From: Ochrobactrum vermis
GTDB lineage: Bacteria > Pseudomonadota > Alphaproteobacteria > Rhizobiales > Rhizobiaceae
Length of the DNA: 64,000 bases
Reading direction: 5' to 3'
NCBI RefSeq assembly: GCF_002975205.1
Contig: NZ_PCOC01000001.1
Span: 1,612,001 to 1,676,000 of the forward strand
Within the stretch, counting starts at the first letter, position 1. The number at the start of each line of letters is the position of its first letter. Below, piece by piece: positions 24,882-33,858 of this stretch. Both the position numbers and the translations under genes were made by a program. The notes beneath the pieces are model-generated. The model was not told the DNA's origin. It saw only the letters and a program-made list of their open reading frames with translations, and did no database searches.

Positions 24882-25937
24882 ATGCAGCGCGTTTTTGACG
24901 GACATAACGATGTCCTTCTGCGGCTTTGGGAAAATGCCCGCAAGGGCGAAGACCCGATCAAGGAATTTATCGGCGGGACGGATATCGGCCATATCGATCT
25001 ACCCCGTTCGCGCAAAGGCGGTCTCGCCGGCGGAGTATGCGCCATCTACATACCTTCGGGCGAGCATATCGAGCTTGGGAAGCCCGATGCCAACGGGCAT
25101 TACGAAACGCCGCTTTCTCTCCCGCTGGAACGCAGCCCCTCCCTCGACGTCGCTCTCGAAATTGCCGCTATAGCACTGAGACTGGAAGCCGCCGGAGGCT
25201 GGAAGCTCTGCCGCAATGGCCGAGAACTTGATGAAACACTGAACAGCGACACATTCGCCGCCGTGCTGCACATGGAAGGCTGCGAAGCCATTGATGAAGA
25301 TCTGGCAGCACTTGAAGTCTTCTATGCCATTGGCTTGCGTTCGCTTGGCCCTGTCTGGAGCCGAAACAATATTTTTGCCCACGGTGTTCCATTCGCCTAC
25401 CCGATGAGCCCCGATACCGGCCCCGGCCTGACCGATGCGGGCAAGCGTCTGGTCAAGGCATGCAACACCAAGGGCATTCTGATCGACCTGGCTCACATCA
25501 CCGAAAAAGGGTTCTGGGATGTGGCCGAACTGAGCGATCAGCCGCTGGTCGCCAGCCATTCGAACGCGCACGCCCTCACCCCGGTCGCCCGCAATCTGAC
25601 GGACAAGCAGATGGATGCCATCCGCGAGAGCAAGGGCCTTGCGGGACTGAACTTCGCCACCACCATGCTACGCGCCGATGGCAAGGAGGATGCCAATACG
25701 CCGATGTCCGATATGGTCCGCCATATCGATTACATGGTTGAGCGCATGGGGATCGACTGCGTGGCGCTCGGCTCCGATTATGACGGCGCGACCATCCCAG
25801 CCGAAATTTCCGATGCCGCCGGAACCCAGAACCTAGTCGGGGCCTTGCAGAAGGCCGGATATAGCGATGAGGAACTTGCAAAGCTTTGCCGGGGCAACTG
25901 GATCAGGGTCCTGAAACAGGCATGGCACGAAGCCTGA
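24882..25937 (+). CDS. Membrane dipeptidase (peptidase M19)
   Basis: 351 residues, renal-dipeptidase family, a zinc enzyme that cleaves dipeptides including some with D-residues. The metal motif DGHNDVLLRLW is at the N-terminus, then LHMEGCEAI (bridging Glu), IDLAHITEKGFWD and VASHSNAHAL (His pair), and CVALGSDYDGA. No signal peptide, so cytoplasmic. The ATG at 24882 has AGGAATG upstream. It is 55 bp before a peptide-binding protein gene and probably processes the peptides that the ABC system imports. Confidence 0.93.
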   Translation: MQRVFDGHNDVLLRLWENARKGEDPIKEFIGGTDIGHIDLPRSRKGGLAGGVCAIYIPSGEHIELGKPDANGHYETPLSLPLERSPSLDVALEIAAIALRLEAAGGWKLCRNGRELDETLNSDTFAAVLHMEGCEAIDEDLAALEVFYAIGLRSLGPVWSRNNIFAHGVPFAYPMSPDTGPGLTDAGKRLVKACNTKGILIDLAHITEKGFWDVAELSDQPLVASHSNAHALTPVARNLTDKQMDAIRESKGLAGLNFATTMLRADGKEDANTPMSDMVRHIDYMVERMGIDCVALGSDYDGATIPAEISDAAGTQNLVGALQKAGYSDEELAKLCRGNWIRVLKQAWHEA

Positions 25938-25992
25938 CATACCGATACAATCCAACAAAATCCCAACAAAAATACAGGAAGGGAACTCAAAC

Positions 25993-27624
25993 ATGATGCA
26001 TTTCGGACGTTTTCGTATTCTGGCCGCAGGTGCGGCACTCGCCGCCGTGCTGGCTGCAAATCCGGCCTTGTCGGCCACGCCAGCCGACACGCTCGTCCAG
26101 GCATGGGCCATTGATGACACCATCACACTGGACCCTGCAGAGTCCTTCGAACTCAGCCCGGCTGAATTCATCGGTAACGCCTATGACATGCTCGTTCGCC
26201 TCGACATCAACGACACGTCGAAAGTCGTGCCGGCCGTTGCGGAAAGCTGGACCGTTTCCGACGACGGCCTCACCTATACGTTCAAGCTGAAGAAGGACAT
26301 CAAGTTCGCTTCGGGCAATCCGATTACCTCGGCCGACGTGGCTTATTCTTTCGAACGCGCTGTGCGTCTCGACAAGAGCCCGGCCTTCATCCTGACCCAG
26401 TTCGGTCTGACCAAGGATAACGTCAACGAAAAGGCGAAAACCGTAGATGACAACACCTTCGTCTTCACCGTGGACAAGCCATATGCACCAAGCTTCGTGC
26501 TAAACTGCCTGACCGCGACGGTTGCTGCAATCGTTGACAAGAAGCTTCTCGAAGAACATGCCGTAAAGGTCACGCCGACCGACGATTACAAATACGACAC
26601 CGACTATGCCAATGCATGGCTGAAGACCAAGTCGGCAGGCTCTGGTCCATTCACGATCCGCGAATGGCGCGCAAATGAAGTCGTCATTCTGGAGCGCAAC
26701 GACAATTTCTACGGCGAAAAGGCCAAGCTTAAGCGCGTCTTCTATCGCCACGTCAAGGAAAGTGCGACGCAGCGCCTGATGCTTGAATCCGGCGACGTCG
26801 ATGTGGCACGCAATCTGGAGCCGGGCGACTATGAAGCCGTTCTGAAGAACGACAAACTGACCACCGCCAGCGCTGCCAAGGGCACGGTCTATTACATCAG
26901 CCTCAACCAGAAGAACGAGAACCTGGCCAAGCCCGAAGTTCGCGAAGCGTTCAAATATCTGGTCGATTATGATGCAATCGGTTCGACCCTCATCAAGGGC
27001 ATTGGTGAAATCCGCCAGACCTATCAGGCCAAGGGTGTTCTCGGTTCTCTCGATGCTGCGCCGTACAAGCTCGACGTGGCAAAGGCGAAGGAACTTCTCG
27101 CCAAGGCGGGTCTGAAGGACGGTCTCTCGGTCACCTTCGACGTCCGTAACGGCCAGCCGGTCACCGGCATTGCCGAATCCTTCCAGCAGACCGCTGCTCA
27201 GGCTGGTGTGAAGATCGAGATCATCCCCGGCGACGGCAAGCAGACGCTGACCAAGTATCGTGCCCGTAACCACGATATGTATATCGGCCAGTGGGGCATG
27301 GACTATTGGGATCCGAATTCCAATGCCGAAGCTTTCACCAGCAATCCTGACAACAGCGATGACGCATCGACCAAGACGCTTGCATGGCGCAACGCCTGGG
27401 ACATTCCGGAGCTGACGAAGCAGACACAGGCTGCGCTTCTGGAACGCGACTCCGAAAAACGTGCGGACATCTACAAGAAGCTTCAGCAGGAAGCTCTCGA
27501 CCAGAGCCCGTTCGTCATGCTGTTCCAGCAGGTTGAAGTTGCCGGTATTGGCGGCAACGTGAAGGGTTACAAGCTCGGCCCGACATTCGACTCGAACTTC
27601 CTTGCGGTCGTCAGCAAGGAATAG
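25993..27624 (+). CDS. Peptide ABC transporter, periplasmic binding protein
   Basis: 543 residues, family 5 solute-binding protein (DppA/OppA type). The signal peptide ends LSA/TPAD. The domain runs the whole mature length, with landmarks LDPAESFELSPAEF, AESWTVSDDGLTYTFKLKKDIKF, RNDNFYG and EVREAFKYLVDYDAI. The C-terminal region QWGMDYWDPNSNAEAF is typical. It should bring di- or oligopeptides, or other small amides, to the permease encoded next. A tRNA-like or IS disruption is not seen, and the gene is intact. Confidence 0.93.
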   Translation: MMHFGRFRILAAGAALAAVLAANPALSATPADTLVQAWAIDDTITLDPAESFELSPAEFIGNAYDMLVRLDINDTSKVVPAVAESWTVSDDGLTYTFKLKKDIKFASGNPITSADVAYSFERAVRLDKSPAFILTQFGLTKDNVNEKAKTVDDNTFVFTVDKPYAPSFVLNCLTATVAAIVDKKLLEEHAVKVTPTDDYKYDTDYANAWLKTKSAGSGPFTIREWRANEVVILERNDNFYGEKAKLKRVFYRHVKESATQRLMLESGDVDVARNLEPGDYEAVLKNDKLTTASAAKGTVYYISLNQKNENLAKPEVREAFKYLVDYDAIGSTLIKGIGEIRQTYQAKGVLGSLDAAPYKLDVAKAKELLAKAGLKDGLSVTFDVRNGQPVTGIAESFQQTAAQAGVKIEIIPGDGKQTLTKYRARNHDMYIGQWGMDYWDPNSNAEAFTSNPDNSDDASTKTLAWRNAWDIPELTKQTQAALLERDSEKRADIYKKLQQEALDQSPFVMLFQQVEVAGIGGNVKGYKLGPTFDSNFLAVVSKE

Positions 27625-27671
27625 CCGGCCATGCCTTGGCGCATGAGAGGCTTTCATGCGCCAAACCGGCT
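27623..27671 (+). promoter_or_regulatory. Two-layer hairpin between binding-protein and permease genes
   Basis: Inner stem TTGGCGCATGA (27636-27646) with TCATGCGCCAA (27654-27664), outer stem AGCCGG (27623) with CCGGCT (27666). There is no strong U-run. In ABC operons such structures usually stabilise the upstream mRNA so that the binding protein is made in excess over the permease. Confidence 0.6.
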
Positions 27672-27776
27672 TTAAAACAAGGAGATGGAACGGTTCTGCA
27701 TCGGAACAGCTCTAGAGCTATACAAGCAAAAGACAACTGAGCCCCTCGGATCGGAACCCGTTCTGAAACGCTCTCA

Positions 27777-28865
27777 TTGTCGAAAGCGGTCAAAACATTG
27801 AGTAATATTGAAACCACCAAAAAGGTAAGGCGAGCGCCGCGACGCTCATCAGCCATTGCCGCGTCGATAGCCAGTTTTCTGGTTATCGTCATCACGACCT
27901 ATCTGGGCCTTCTGGCCGTCACATTCTTTATCGGCCGTGTGGTGCCGATCGACCCCGTGCTGGCTATTGTCGGCGACCGCGCGCCTGCGCATGTCGTCGC
28001 GCGTGTGCGGGAAGAAATGGGCTTCAACCTGCCCTATTACCAGCAGTTCTATCTTTACGTGAAAGGCGTATTGCAAGGCGATTTCGGCACTTCGGTGCTC
28101 ACGACCAATCCGGTCATGACCGACATACGCCGCGTTTTCCCCGCTACGATGGAACTTGCCACCGTCGGCACGATCATCGGCGCATTGTTCGGTATTCCGC
28201 TCGGCGTGCTCGCCGCCGTGAAGCGCGGCAGCCTTGTCGACCAGATTGTGCGCGTGATCGGCCTTGTCGGCTATTCGGTGCCGATCTTCTGGCTCGGCAT
28301 GCTTGCACTGTTGATTTTCTATGCGCGGCTGGGCTGGACATCGGGGCCCGGACGTATCGACATCACATTCGAATACACCTTCACGCCGATCACCGGCTTC
28401 TATCTGATCGACGCTATCCTCCAGCGCGACTGGCCGGCCCTCAAGGATATTGTCTCCCACCTTATCCTGCCATCGGCTCTGCTCGGCTATTTCTCGCTTG
28501 CCTATATAAGCCGCATGACCCGTTCCTTCATGCTCAACGAGCTGGAACAGGAATATATTGTCGCGGCGCGCGCCAAAGGCATTTCGGAAACCCGCATCAT
28601 CTGGGGCCACGCGTTGCGCAACGCCGCCGTCCCGCTCGTGACCGTGATTGCGCTTTCCTATGCGGGACTTCTGGAAGGTTCGGTTCTGACCGAAACCATC
28701 TTCTCCTGGCCTGGCCTCGGACTCTACATCACTAATTCACTGCAAAACGCTGATATGAATGCCGTTCTCGGTGGCACCATCGTTATCGGATCGGTCTTTA
28801 TCGCGCTCAACCTCGTGTCCGATCTTCTCTATCGGCTTCTCGATCCAAGGACGCGCGCACGATGA
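27777..28865 (+). CDS. Peptide ABC transporter permease (DppB type)
   Basis: About 362 residues from the TTG at 27777; another TTG at 27798 is equally possible, and neither has a strong ribosome site. It has six membrane helices with the first near residues 28-52, then a large periplasmic loop, and the EAA cytoplasmic loop EYIVAARAKGISETRIIWGHALRNA that contacts the ATPases. It ends with the ATGA overlap to the next permease gene. The N-terminal 25 residues are basic (KKVRRAPRRSS) and longer than usual, which leaves the start uncertain. Confidence 0.9.
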   Translation: MSKAVKTLSNIETTKKVRRAPRRSSAIAASIASFLVIVITTYLGLLAVTFFIGRVVPIDPVLAIVGDRAPAHVVARVREEMGFNLPYYQQFYLYVKGVLQGDFGTSVLTTNPVMTDIRRVFPATMELATVGTIIGALFGIPLGVLAAVKRGSLVDQIVRVIGLVGYSVPIFWLGMLALLIFYARLGWTSGPGRIDITFEYTFTPITGFYLIDAILQRDWPALKDIVSHLILPSALLGYFSLAYISRMTRSFMLNELEQEYIVAARAKGISETRIIWGHALRNAAVPLVTVIALSYAGLLEGSVLTETIFSWPGLGLYITNSLQNADMNAVLGGTIVIGSVFIALNLVSDLLYRLLDPRTRAR

Positions 28866-29794
28866 GCCAAATGACAGATACTACCAACCTCTCATGGCGT
28901 GAATGGCTGCTTACCGAACGGCCGCAGTCACGCACCCAAGCCCGTCTCGGTCGCGCCTATATGGTCTGGCGGCGCTTCACCGCCAATAAGCTGGCCGTTC
29001 TCGGCCTTCTGATTATCATCGGGCTGCTCGTCGTTGCGGCTCTGGCCGATGTGCTGGCTCCGCATTCTCCTGTTATCGGCGATCTGGCCAATGCACGTCT
29101 TCTGCCGCCCGGAACGCCCGGTTATCTGCTTGGCACCGACGATCAGGGACGCGATATTCTTTCACGTCTGATCTACGGCTCCCGCCTCACCCTTTACGTG
29201 GTGCTGCTGGTTGCCATCATCGCGGCACCCGTCGGCCTTCTTGTCGGTACGGTTGCGGGCTATGCCGGTGGCTGGGTCGATGCGGTATTGATGCGCATCA
29301 CCGACATCTTCCTCGCCTTCCCGAAGCTCATTCTGGCACTCGCCTTTGTTGCAGCTCTCGGGCCAGGTATCGAGAACGCCATTATAGCCATCGCAATCAC
29401 CTCATGGCCGCCTTATGCGCGTATTGCGCGTGCGGAAACGCTCACAGTGCGCAACTCGGATTATATCTCCGCCGTCCGCCTGATGGGCGCTTCGCCGATC
29501 CGCATCGTCGTGCGTCACATCATGCCGCTCTGCACATCTTCGCTGATCGTACGTGTGACACTTGACATGGCAGGTATCATCCTCACCGCCGCGGGTCTCG
29601 GTTTCCTCGGCCTCGGCGCTCAGCCGCCATTGCCTGAATGGGGCGCGATGATCGCATCCGGTCGCCGCTTCATTCTCGACCAGTGGTGGGTTGCCGCTAT
29701 GCCGGGTATCGCGATCCTCATCGTCAGCCTGGGCTTCAATCTTCTGGGCGATGGTCTGCGCGATGCGCTCGATCCGCGGGGTAACAACCAATGA
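28862..29794 (+). CDS. Peptide ABC transporter permease (DppC type)
   Basis: 310 residues. An N-terminal OppC-type segment (RRFTANKLAVLGLLIII), then LLGTDDQGRDILSRLIYGSRLTL, followed by five more helices and the EAA loop DYISAVRLMGASPIRIVVRHIMP. It forms the second half of the membrane channel with the preceding permease. It overlaps both neighbours by four bases (ATGA), so translation of all four distal genes is coupled. Confidence 0.94.
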   Translation: MSQMTDTTNLSWREWLLTERPQSRTQARLGRAYMVWRRFTANKLAVLGLLIIIGLLVVAALADVLAPHSPVIGDLANARLLPPGTPGYLLGTDDQGRDILSRLIYGSRLTLYVVLLVAIIAAPVGLLVGTVAGYAGGWVDAVLMRITDIFLAFPKLILALAFVAALGPGIENAIIAIAITSWPPYARIARAETLTVRNSDYISAVRLMGASPIRIVVRHIMPLCTSSLIVRVTLDMAGIILTAAGLGFLGLGAQPPLPEWGAMIASGRRFILDQWWVAAMPGIAILIVSLGFNLLGDGLRDALDPRGNNQ

Positions 29795-30624
29795 AGCCTC
29801 TTCTGACTGTTGAAGACCTGCGCGTCACCTTCCCGACGCGCACGGGAGCCATCGAAGCCGTCCGCGGCGTCAGCTTTGAATTGGGCCGTGAACGTCTTGG
29901 TATTGTTGGCGAATCCGGTTCTGGAAAATCCCAGACCGGGCGCGCCATCATGGGGCTCACACCACTGCATGCACAGATCACCGCCAAGAAACTAGAGTTC
30001 GACGGCATCGATCTTCTCAAGATATCGGCTCGCGAACGCCGCGCCTTGCGTGGTGGCCGCATAGCCATGGTGTTGCAGGATCCGAAATATTCGCTCAACC
30101 CAGTCATGACGATCGGCAAGCAGATTGCCGAAACGCTGAAGGCCCATGGCAAGTTCAGCGGTGCGGAAATCCGCAGACGCTCCATCGCCATGCTTGAAGC
30201 TGTGCAGATCCGTGACGCCGAACGCGTCATGAGCCTCTATCCGCACGAAGTTTCGGGCGGCATGGGACAACGCGTCATGATCGCCATGATGCTGGTCGCC
30301 GAGCCGAAAATGCTGATCGCCGACGAACCGACTTCGGCCCTCGACGTGACCGTTCAGCTCGAAGTGCTGGGCATTCTCGACAAGCTGGTGGCCGAACGTG
30401 GCATGGGGCTGATCTTCGTCAGCCATGACCTGCGCCTTGTTTCGTCCTTCTGCGACCGTGTCATCGTGATGTATGCAGGCAAGATCGTGGAGGAAATCGC
30501 GGCGAAGGATCTCGCCAATGCGAAACATCCCTATACGCAAGGATTGCTGAACTGCATGCCTAAAATCGGAGCCGATCGCCATCCCCTGCCAACCTTGCAG
30601 CGTGAGGAGGCATGGAAGCTATGA
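29791..30624 (+). CDS. Peptide ABC transporter ATPase (DppD type)
   Basis: 277 residues. Walker A GESGSGKSQTG, Q-loop VLQDPKYSLNP, signature VSGGMGQRVMIAMML and Walker B MLIADEPTSALD, with the H-loop in FVSHDLRLV. The C-terminal oligopeptide extension HPYTQGLLNCMPKI is shorter than in many DppD proteins, and I see no iron-sulfur cysteine cluster. It pairs with the next ATPase. Confidence 0.94.
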   Translation: MKPLLTVEDLRVTFPTRTGAIEAVRGVSFELGRERLGIVGESGSGKSQTGRAIMGLTPLHAQITAKKLEFDGIDLLKISARERRALRGGRIAMVLQDPKYSLNPVMTIGKQIAETLKAHGKFSGAEIRRRSIAMLEAVQIRDAERVMSLYPHEVSGGMGQRVMIAMMLVAEPKMLIADEPTSALDVTVQLEVLGILDKLVAERGMGLIFVSHDLRLVSSFCDRVIVMYAGKIVEEIAAKDLANAKHPYTQGLLNCMPKIGADRHPLPTLQREEAWKL

Positions 30625-31370
30625 GCACGGCATCTGCACTGAGCGTCGACAATATTGACGTCTATTTCGATCATTTCCATGCGCTGAAATCGGTGAGCAT
30701 CGACGTAGCACGCGGTGAATCATACGGCCTCGTGGGTGAATCCGGTTCTGGCAAATCGACCTTGCTGCGGGCGGTTGCCGGACTGGCACCCGTCGAAGAC
30801 GGCGAAATCCGTATCGATGGGCAATTGCTGAAGACGCCGCGTGACAAAGCGTTCTATCGCAATGTCCAGATGGTGTTTCAGGACCCTTATGGCTCGCTGC
30901 ATCCCCGGCAAACGGTGGATCGGCTGTTACTTGAACCGCTTGCCATCCACGGCGTCGGCGACACGGAACAGCGCATCGTAAGAGCGCTGGATGAAGTCGG
31001 TCTCGGCTCAGGCTTCCGCTTTCGCTATCCACACCAGCTTTCAGGTGGCCAGCGCCAGCGTATTGCCATTGCCCGTGCCCTGATCGTTGAGCCCAGCATA
31101 TTGCTGCTTGATGAGCCAACCTCGGCGCTAGACGCATCGGTTCAGGCGGAAGTGCTGAACCTGTTGGAACAGGTTCGACGTGATCGCAACCTGACCTTCA
31201 TCATGGTCAGCCATGATCTTGGCGTTGTCACCCATATGTGCAACCGGCTCGCGGTCATGCGCAATGGGGAGGTCGTGGAACAGCTGCAGGCAAACGATCT
31301 TGTCAGCGGCAATATCCATGCCGACTATACGAAGAACCTGATGCAGGCGAGTGAAGGCTTTAGCAGGTAA
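30621..31370 (+). CDS. Peptide ABC transporter ATPase (DppF type)
   Basis: 249 residues from the ATG at 30621, which overlaps the previous stop as ATGA and has AGGAGG ten bases upstream. An ATG nine bases earlier is too close to that site. Walker A GESGSGKSTLL, Q-loop VFQDPYGSLHPRQ, signature LSGGQRQRIAIARAL, Walker B LLLDEPTSALD. It lacks most of the usual C-terminal extension. Last gene of the operon, followed by a strong terminator. Confidence 0.94.
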   Translation: MSTASALSVDNIDVYFDHFHALKSVSIDVARGESYGLVGESGSGKSTLLRAVAGLAPVEDGEIRIDGQLLKTPRDKAFYRNVQMVFQDPYGSLHPRQTVDRLLLEPLAIHGVGDTEQRIVRALDEVGLGSGFRFRYPHQLSGGQRQRIAIARALIVEPSILLLDEPTSALDASVQAEVLNLLEQVRRDRNLTFIMVSHDLGVVTHMCNRLAVMRNGEVVEQLQANDLVSGNIHADYTKNLMQASEGFSR

Positions 31371-31372
31371 AC

Positions 31373-31399
31373 AAAAGGGGACCTACCGGTCCCCTTTTT
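31373..31399. terminator. Bidirectional terminator
   Basis: AAAAGGGGACC (31373-31383) pairs with GGTCCCCTTTTT (31388-31399). It has A and T tails on the two sides, so it serves the peptide operon (+) and the siderophore-interacting protein gene (-). Confidence 0.9.
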
Positions 31400-31406
31400 C
31401 ATTGCA

Positions 31407-32507
31407 TCACTCGTCGGATGCCTTGCGCGGCGTGTCGCCGTCCTGCCCGCGCCGCCAGTAGGCGACAATAAGCTGGCGATCCTTCGGAATATTACGTTCC
31501 TTGCGCATATAGGTGCGGATTGACCGGAACGCGTTGAACTCGCAACCGGCCCAGACGTAAATGTCGTCTTCGCCTTCCGGCAATTCGACCGCGCGTACGG
31601 CATCCTGCAACATTGTCGTCGTTCCAGCTTCCGCGCCATTGCGGTTCAGCCACTGTAAGTCGATGTTCGCGCGAGAAACGAGCGCCTGTTCTTCCGATGC
31701 GTTACCAATCTCGATACGCACGACCGCTTTGGTACCTTCCGGCAATCGCTCCAGAATGCGTCCGATGGCGGGCAGCGCGGTTTCATCGCCCGCGAGCAGA
31801 TACCACTTCGCATCACCCGCATCCCCGCCGCCAGGACCGGTCATACCGACAATATCGCCCGGCTTGGCGCTGATAGCCCAGCCGGAACCCGGAGCGTCGC
31901 AATCATCGCCATGAACGACCATATCGATATCTACCCAGCCGGCTGAGGTATCGATATTCCGGATCGTGTAAACACGTGTCGCAAGCTTGGCTTCACCATC
32001 CGGCCAGACGGGACGGCCATCTTCGCCAGTTGTTGGCCATTGCGGCTTCGCAAGACCTTCTGGAGGAAACAGCAGACGAATATGAAGGCCCAACTGGGAG
32101 AAGCGAAACAGGTTATCGCCCTTCAGACGAACACGACGCATGTGCGGCGTTACATTCGACACCGCAACGACCTGCATCTCGCGGAAATAGGGCAGCGGTA
32201 GCCCAGCGGCCCCGTCACCTTCCCAGATAATCTTTGGTTTGGCGCTGCCCTTGTCGAGAAATTCCAGCACATGTTCGGCAATGGAGTATTTCATATAGGC
32301 AAGACCGGTTTCGTCCCCGCTCGTGACGTCGACGCTGACCGTTTCCTCATCCCATTCCACATCTGCCTGACCGAAGCTCAATACCAGCTTGGCCGTACTG
32401 CCCTGACGGTGCACATCGGCATGCTCGACAAAATGATCAAGAAGCTGATTGACCACATGACCAGCGTTCGTGAGCGCAAAGCGGGTATTAGCGTTGAGTT
32501 CGGACAT
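31407..32507 (-). CDS. Siderophore-interacting protein (FAD reductase) with DUF2218-like N-terminus
   Basis: 366 residues from the ATG at 32507, with GGAGG upstream. Residues about 1-100 look like a DUF2218 domain (VEWDEETVSVDV, then AYMKYSIAEHVLEFL). Residues about 110-240 are the FAD-binding barrel (MRRVRLKGDNLFRF, TRVYTIRNID, DIDMVVHGDD), and the rest is the SIP C-terminal domain (LLAGDETALPAIGRIL, YVWAGCEFNAFRSIR, VAYWRRG). The family reduces ferric siderophores in the cytoplasm. It is 66 bp downstream of cobL on the same strand, so it may be co-transcribed with B12 genes. Confidence 0.9.
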   Translation of the reverse strand: MSELNANTRFALTNAGHVVNQLLDHFVEHADVHRQGSTAKLVLSFGQADVEWDEETVSVDVTSGDETGLAYMKYSIAEHVLEFLDKGSAKPKIIWEGDGAAGLPLPYFREMQVVAVSNVTPHMRRVRLKGDNLFRFSQLGLHIRLLFPPEGLAKPQWPTTGEDGRPVWPDGEAKLATRVYTIRNIDTSAGWVDIDMVVHGDDCDAPGSGWAISAKPGDIVGMTGPGGGDAGDAKWYLLAGDETALPAIGRILERLPEGTKAVVRIEIGNASEEQALVSRANIDLQWLNRNGAEAGTTTMLQDAVRAVELPEGEDDIYVWAGCEFNAFRSIRTYMRKERNIPKDRQLIVAYWRRGQDGDTPRKASDE

Positions 32508-32573
32508 GCCCCGTCCTCCTTTGGGAAACAATTTCCCCAGCCTTACCTGAATATAACATGACTATTCAAGTCA

Positions 32574-33785
32574 TCATTTCGGTTTGAACCCGCAATAAAT
32601 CGTGACGGGCAGCGCCTGTCGCCAGACATCGAACGAGCCAAGTGTCCCGGCTTGAGCAACACCAATGCGCGTCAATTCTCCGCCTGATTTTTCACGCCAG
32701 TTGAAAAGCAGCATCTCGCTTTGCAAGGTCACGGCATTGGCGACAAGTCTGCCGCCCGGTTTCAGAGCATCCCAGCAGATTTCAATCACCTTGTTGTCGG
32801 TAACACCACCGCCGATAAAGATTGCATCCGGCGCTTCCAGTCCTTCCAGCGCAAACGGTGCCTCGCCCCTGACCAACTGCAATCCGGGAACGCCCAATGC
32901 CGCGCGATTTCGCTCGATCATCGCCTGCCGCTGTGCATTCCCTTCGATGGCAATCGCGCGACATGAAGGATGAATACGCATCCATTCAATACCAATGGAT
33001 CCGCAACCGGCACCAACATCCCAAAGCAGTTGGCGCGGCAATGGCTGCAATCGCGACAGCGTGACCGCACGAATATCGCGCTTGGTCAGTTGTCCATCAT
33101 TTTCGAAAGCCTCATCGGGCAGCCCCGTGACAGGAGAAGATACCTTTGCCTCCGACGCAGTGACACATTCAATTGCCAGAATATTCAGATCGGCGCATCG
33201 CTCGTGCGACCAGTTATCCGCAATATCCTGAACCCGACGTTCTTTCGTCCCGCCAATATGCTCAAGCACGGTTAAGGAGCTTTGGCCAAATCCCTTCTCC
33301 TTGAGCATTGCCGCCGCCTTTGCTGGCGTCGAACCGTCATTACTCAACACAAGAAGCTTCTCGCCCGGCAGAATATACGGGAGCAACAATTCGAACGGAC
33401 GACCATGCACACTCACTGTCCGCACGTCCTGAAGCGGCCAGCCCATGCGCGCCGCAGCCAATGAGAAAGAGGACGGATACGACAGAACAAGCATTTCGTC
33501 CGACGAGAAATGGCGAGCCAAAGTTGCACCCACGCCAAAAAACATCGGATCGCCGCTCGCCAGTACAACGACCGGCTGGCCGCGATATGCCTCAATCATC
33601 GCAAAAGCTTCGTCGAATGGAGACGGCCAGGCCACGCGCTCGGCTGTGATATCGCCGCTCAGAAAATCCAGATGGCGCTTGCCACCGAAAATGACCGCAG
33701 CGGAGTTGAGCGCCACGAGTGACGTTTTCCCAAGCCCGTCAAGCCCATCTTCACCGATCCCGATCACCGTTAGCCAGCGTGCCAT
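32574..33785 (-). CDS. cobL: Precorrin-6Y C5,15-methyltransferase (decarboxylating)
   Basis: 403 residues. Bifunctional: the N-terminal CbiE methylase (about 1-205; [26 protein letters not shown]) and the C-terminal CbiT domain (about 235-403; [25 protein letters not shown]) add two methyl groups and remove an acetate carboxyl from precorrin-6B, giving precorrin-8X. The start at 33785 has GGAG eight bases upstream; the frame stays open to 33971 but without family likeness. It is divergent from cobG across 73 bp, so one short region must hold both promoters. Confidence 0.96.
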   Translation of the reverse strand: MARWLTVIGIGEDGLDGLGKTSLVALNSAAVIFGGKRHLDFLSGDITAERVAWPSPFDEAFAMIEAYRGQPVVVLASGDPMFFGVGATLARHFSSDEMLVLSYPSSFSLAAARMGWPLQDVRTVSVHGRPFELLLPYILPGEKLLVLSNDGSTPAKAAAMLKEKGFGQSSLTVLEHIGGTKERRVQDIADNWSHERCADLNILAIECVTASEAKVSSPVTGLPDEAFENDGQLTKRDIRAVTLSRLQPLPRQLLWDVGAGCGSIGIEWMRIHPSCRAIAIEGNAQRQAMIERNRAALGVPGLQLVRGEAPFALEGLEAPDAIFIGGGVTDNKVIEICWDALKPGGRLVANAVTLQSEMLLFNWREKSGGELTRIGVAQAGTLGSFDVWRQALPVTIYCGFKPK

Positions 33786-33858
33786 GCGCGATGCTCCTTT
33801 TCCCTGTTCGTATGGCGGGCCAGTAGCAAGTGCAAGCGGCAAGGCGTATAAGGCCAAT

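Noticed and set aside
26500..27657. 385-codon minus-strand frame opposite the peptide-binding protein gene
   Set aside because: The plus-strand gene is certain; the antisense frame looks like no protein family.
33445..33858. Long open frame upstream of cobG, in frame with it
   Set aside because: It lies antisense to the start half of cobL, has no CobG likeness, and the ATG at 33859 has a good ribosome site and the family N-terminus.
33786..33858. Cobalamin riboswitch between cobL and cobG
   Set aside because: Only 73 bp, with no B12 box or other conserved piece.
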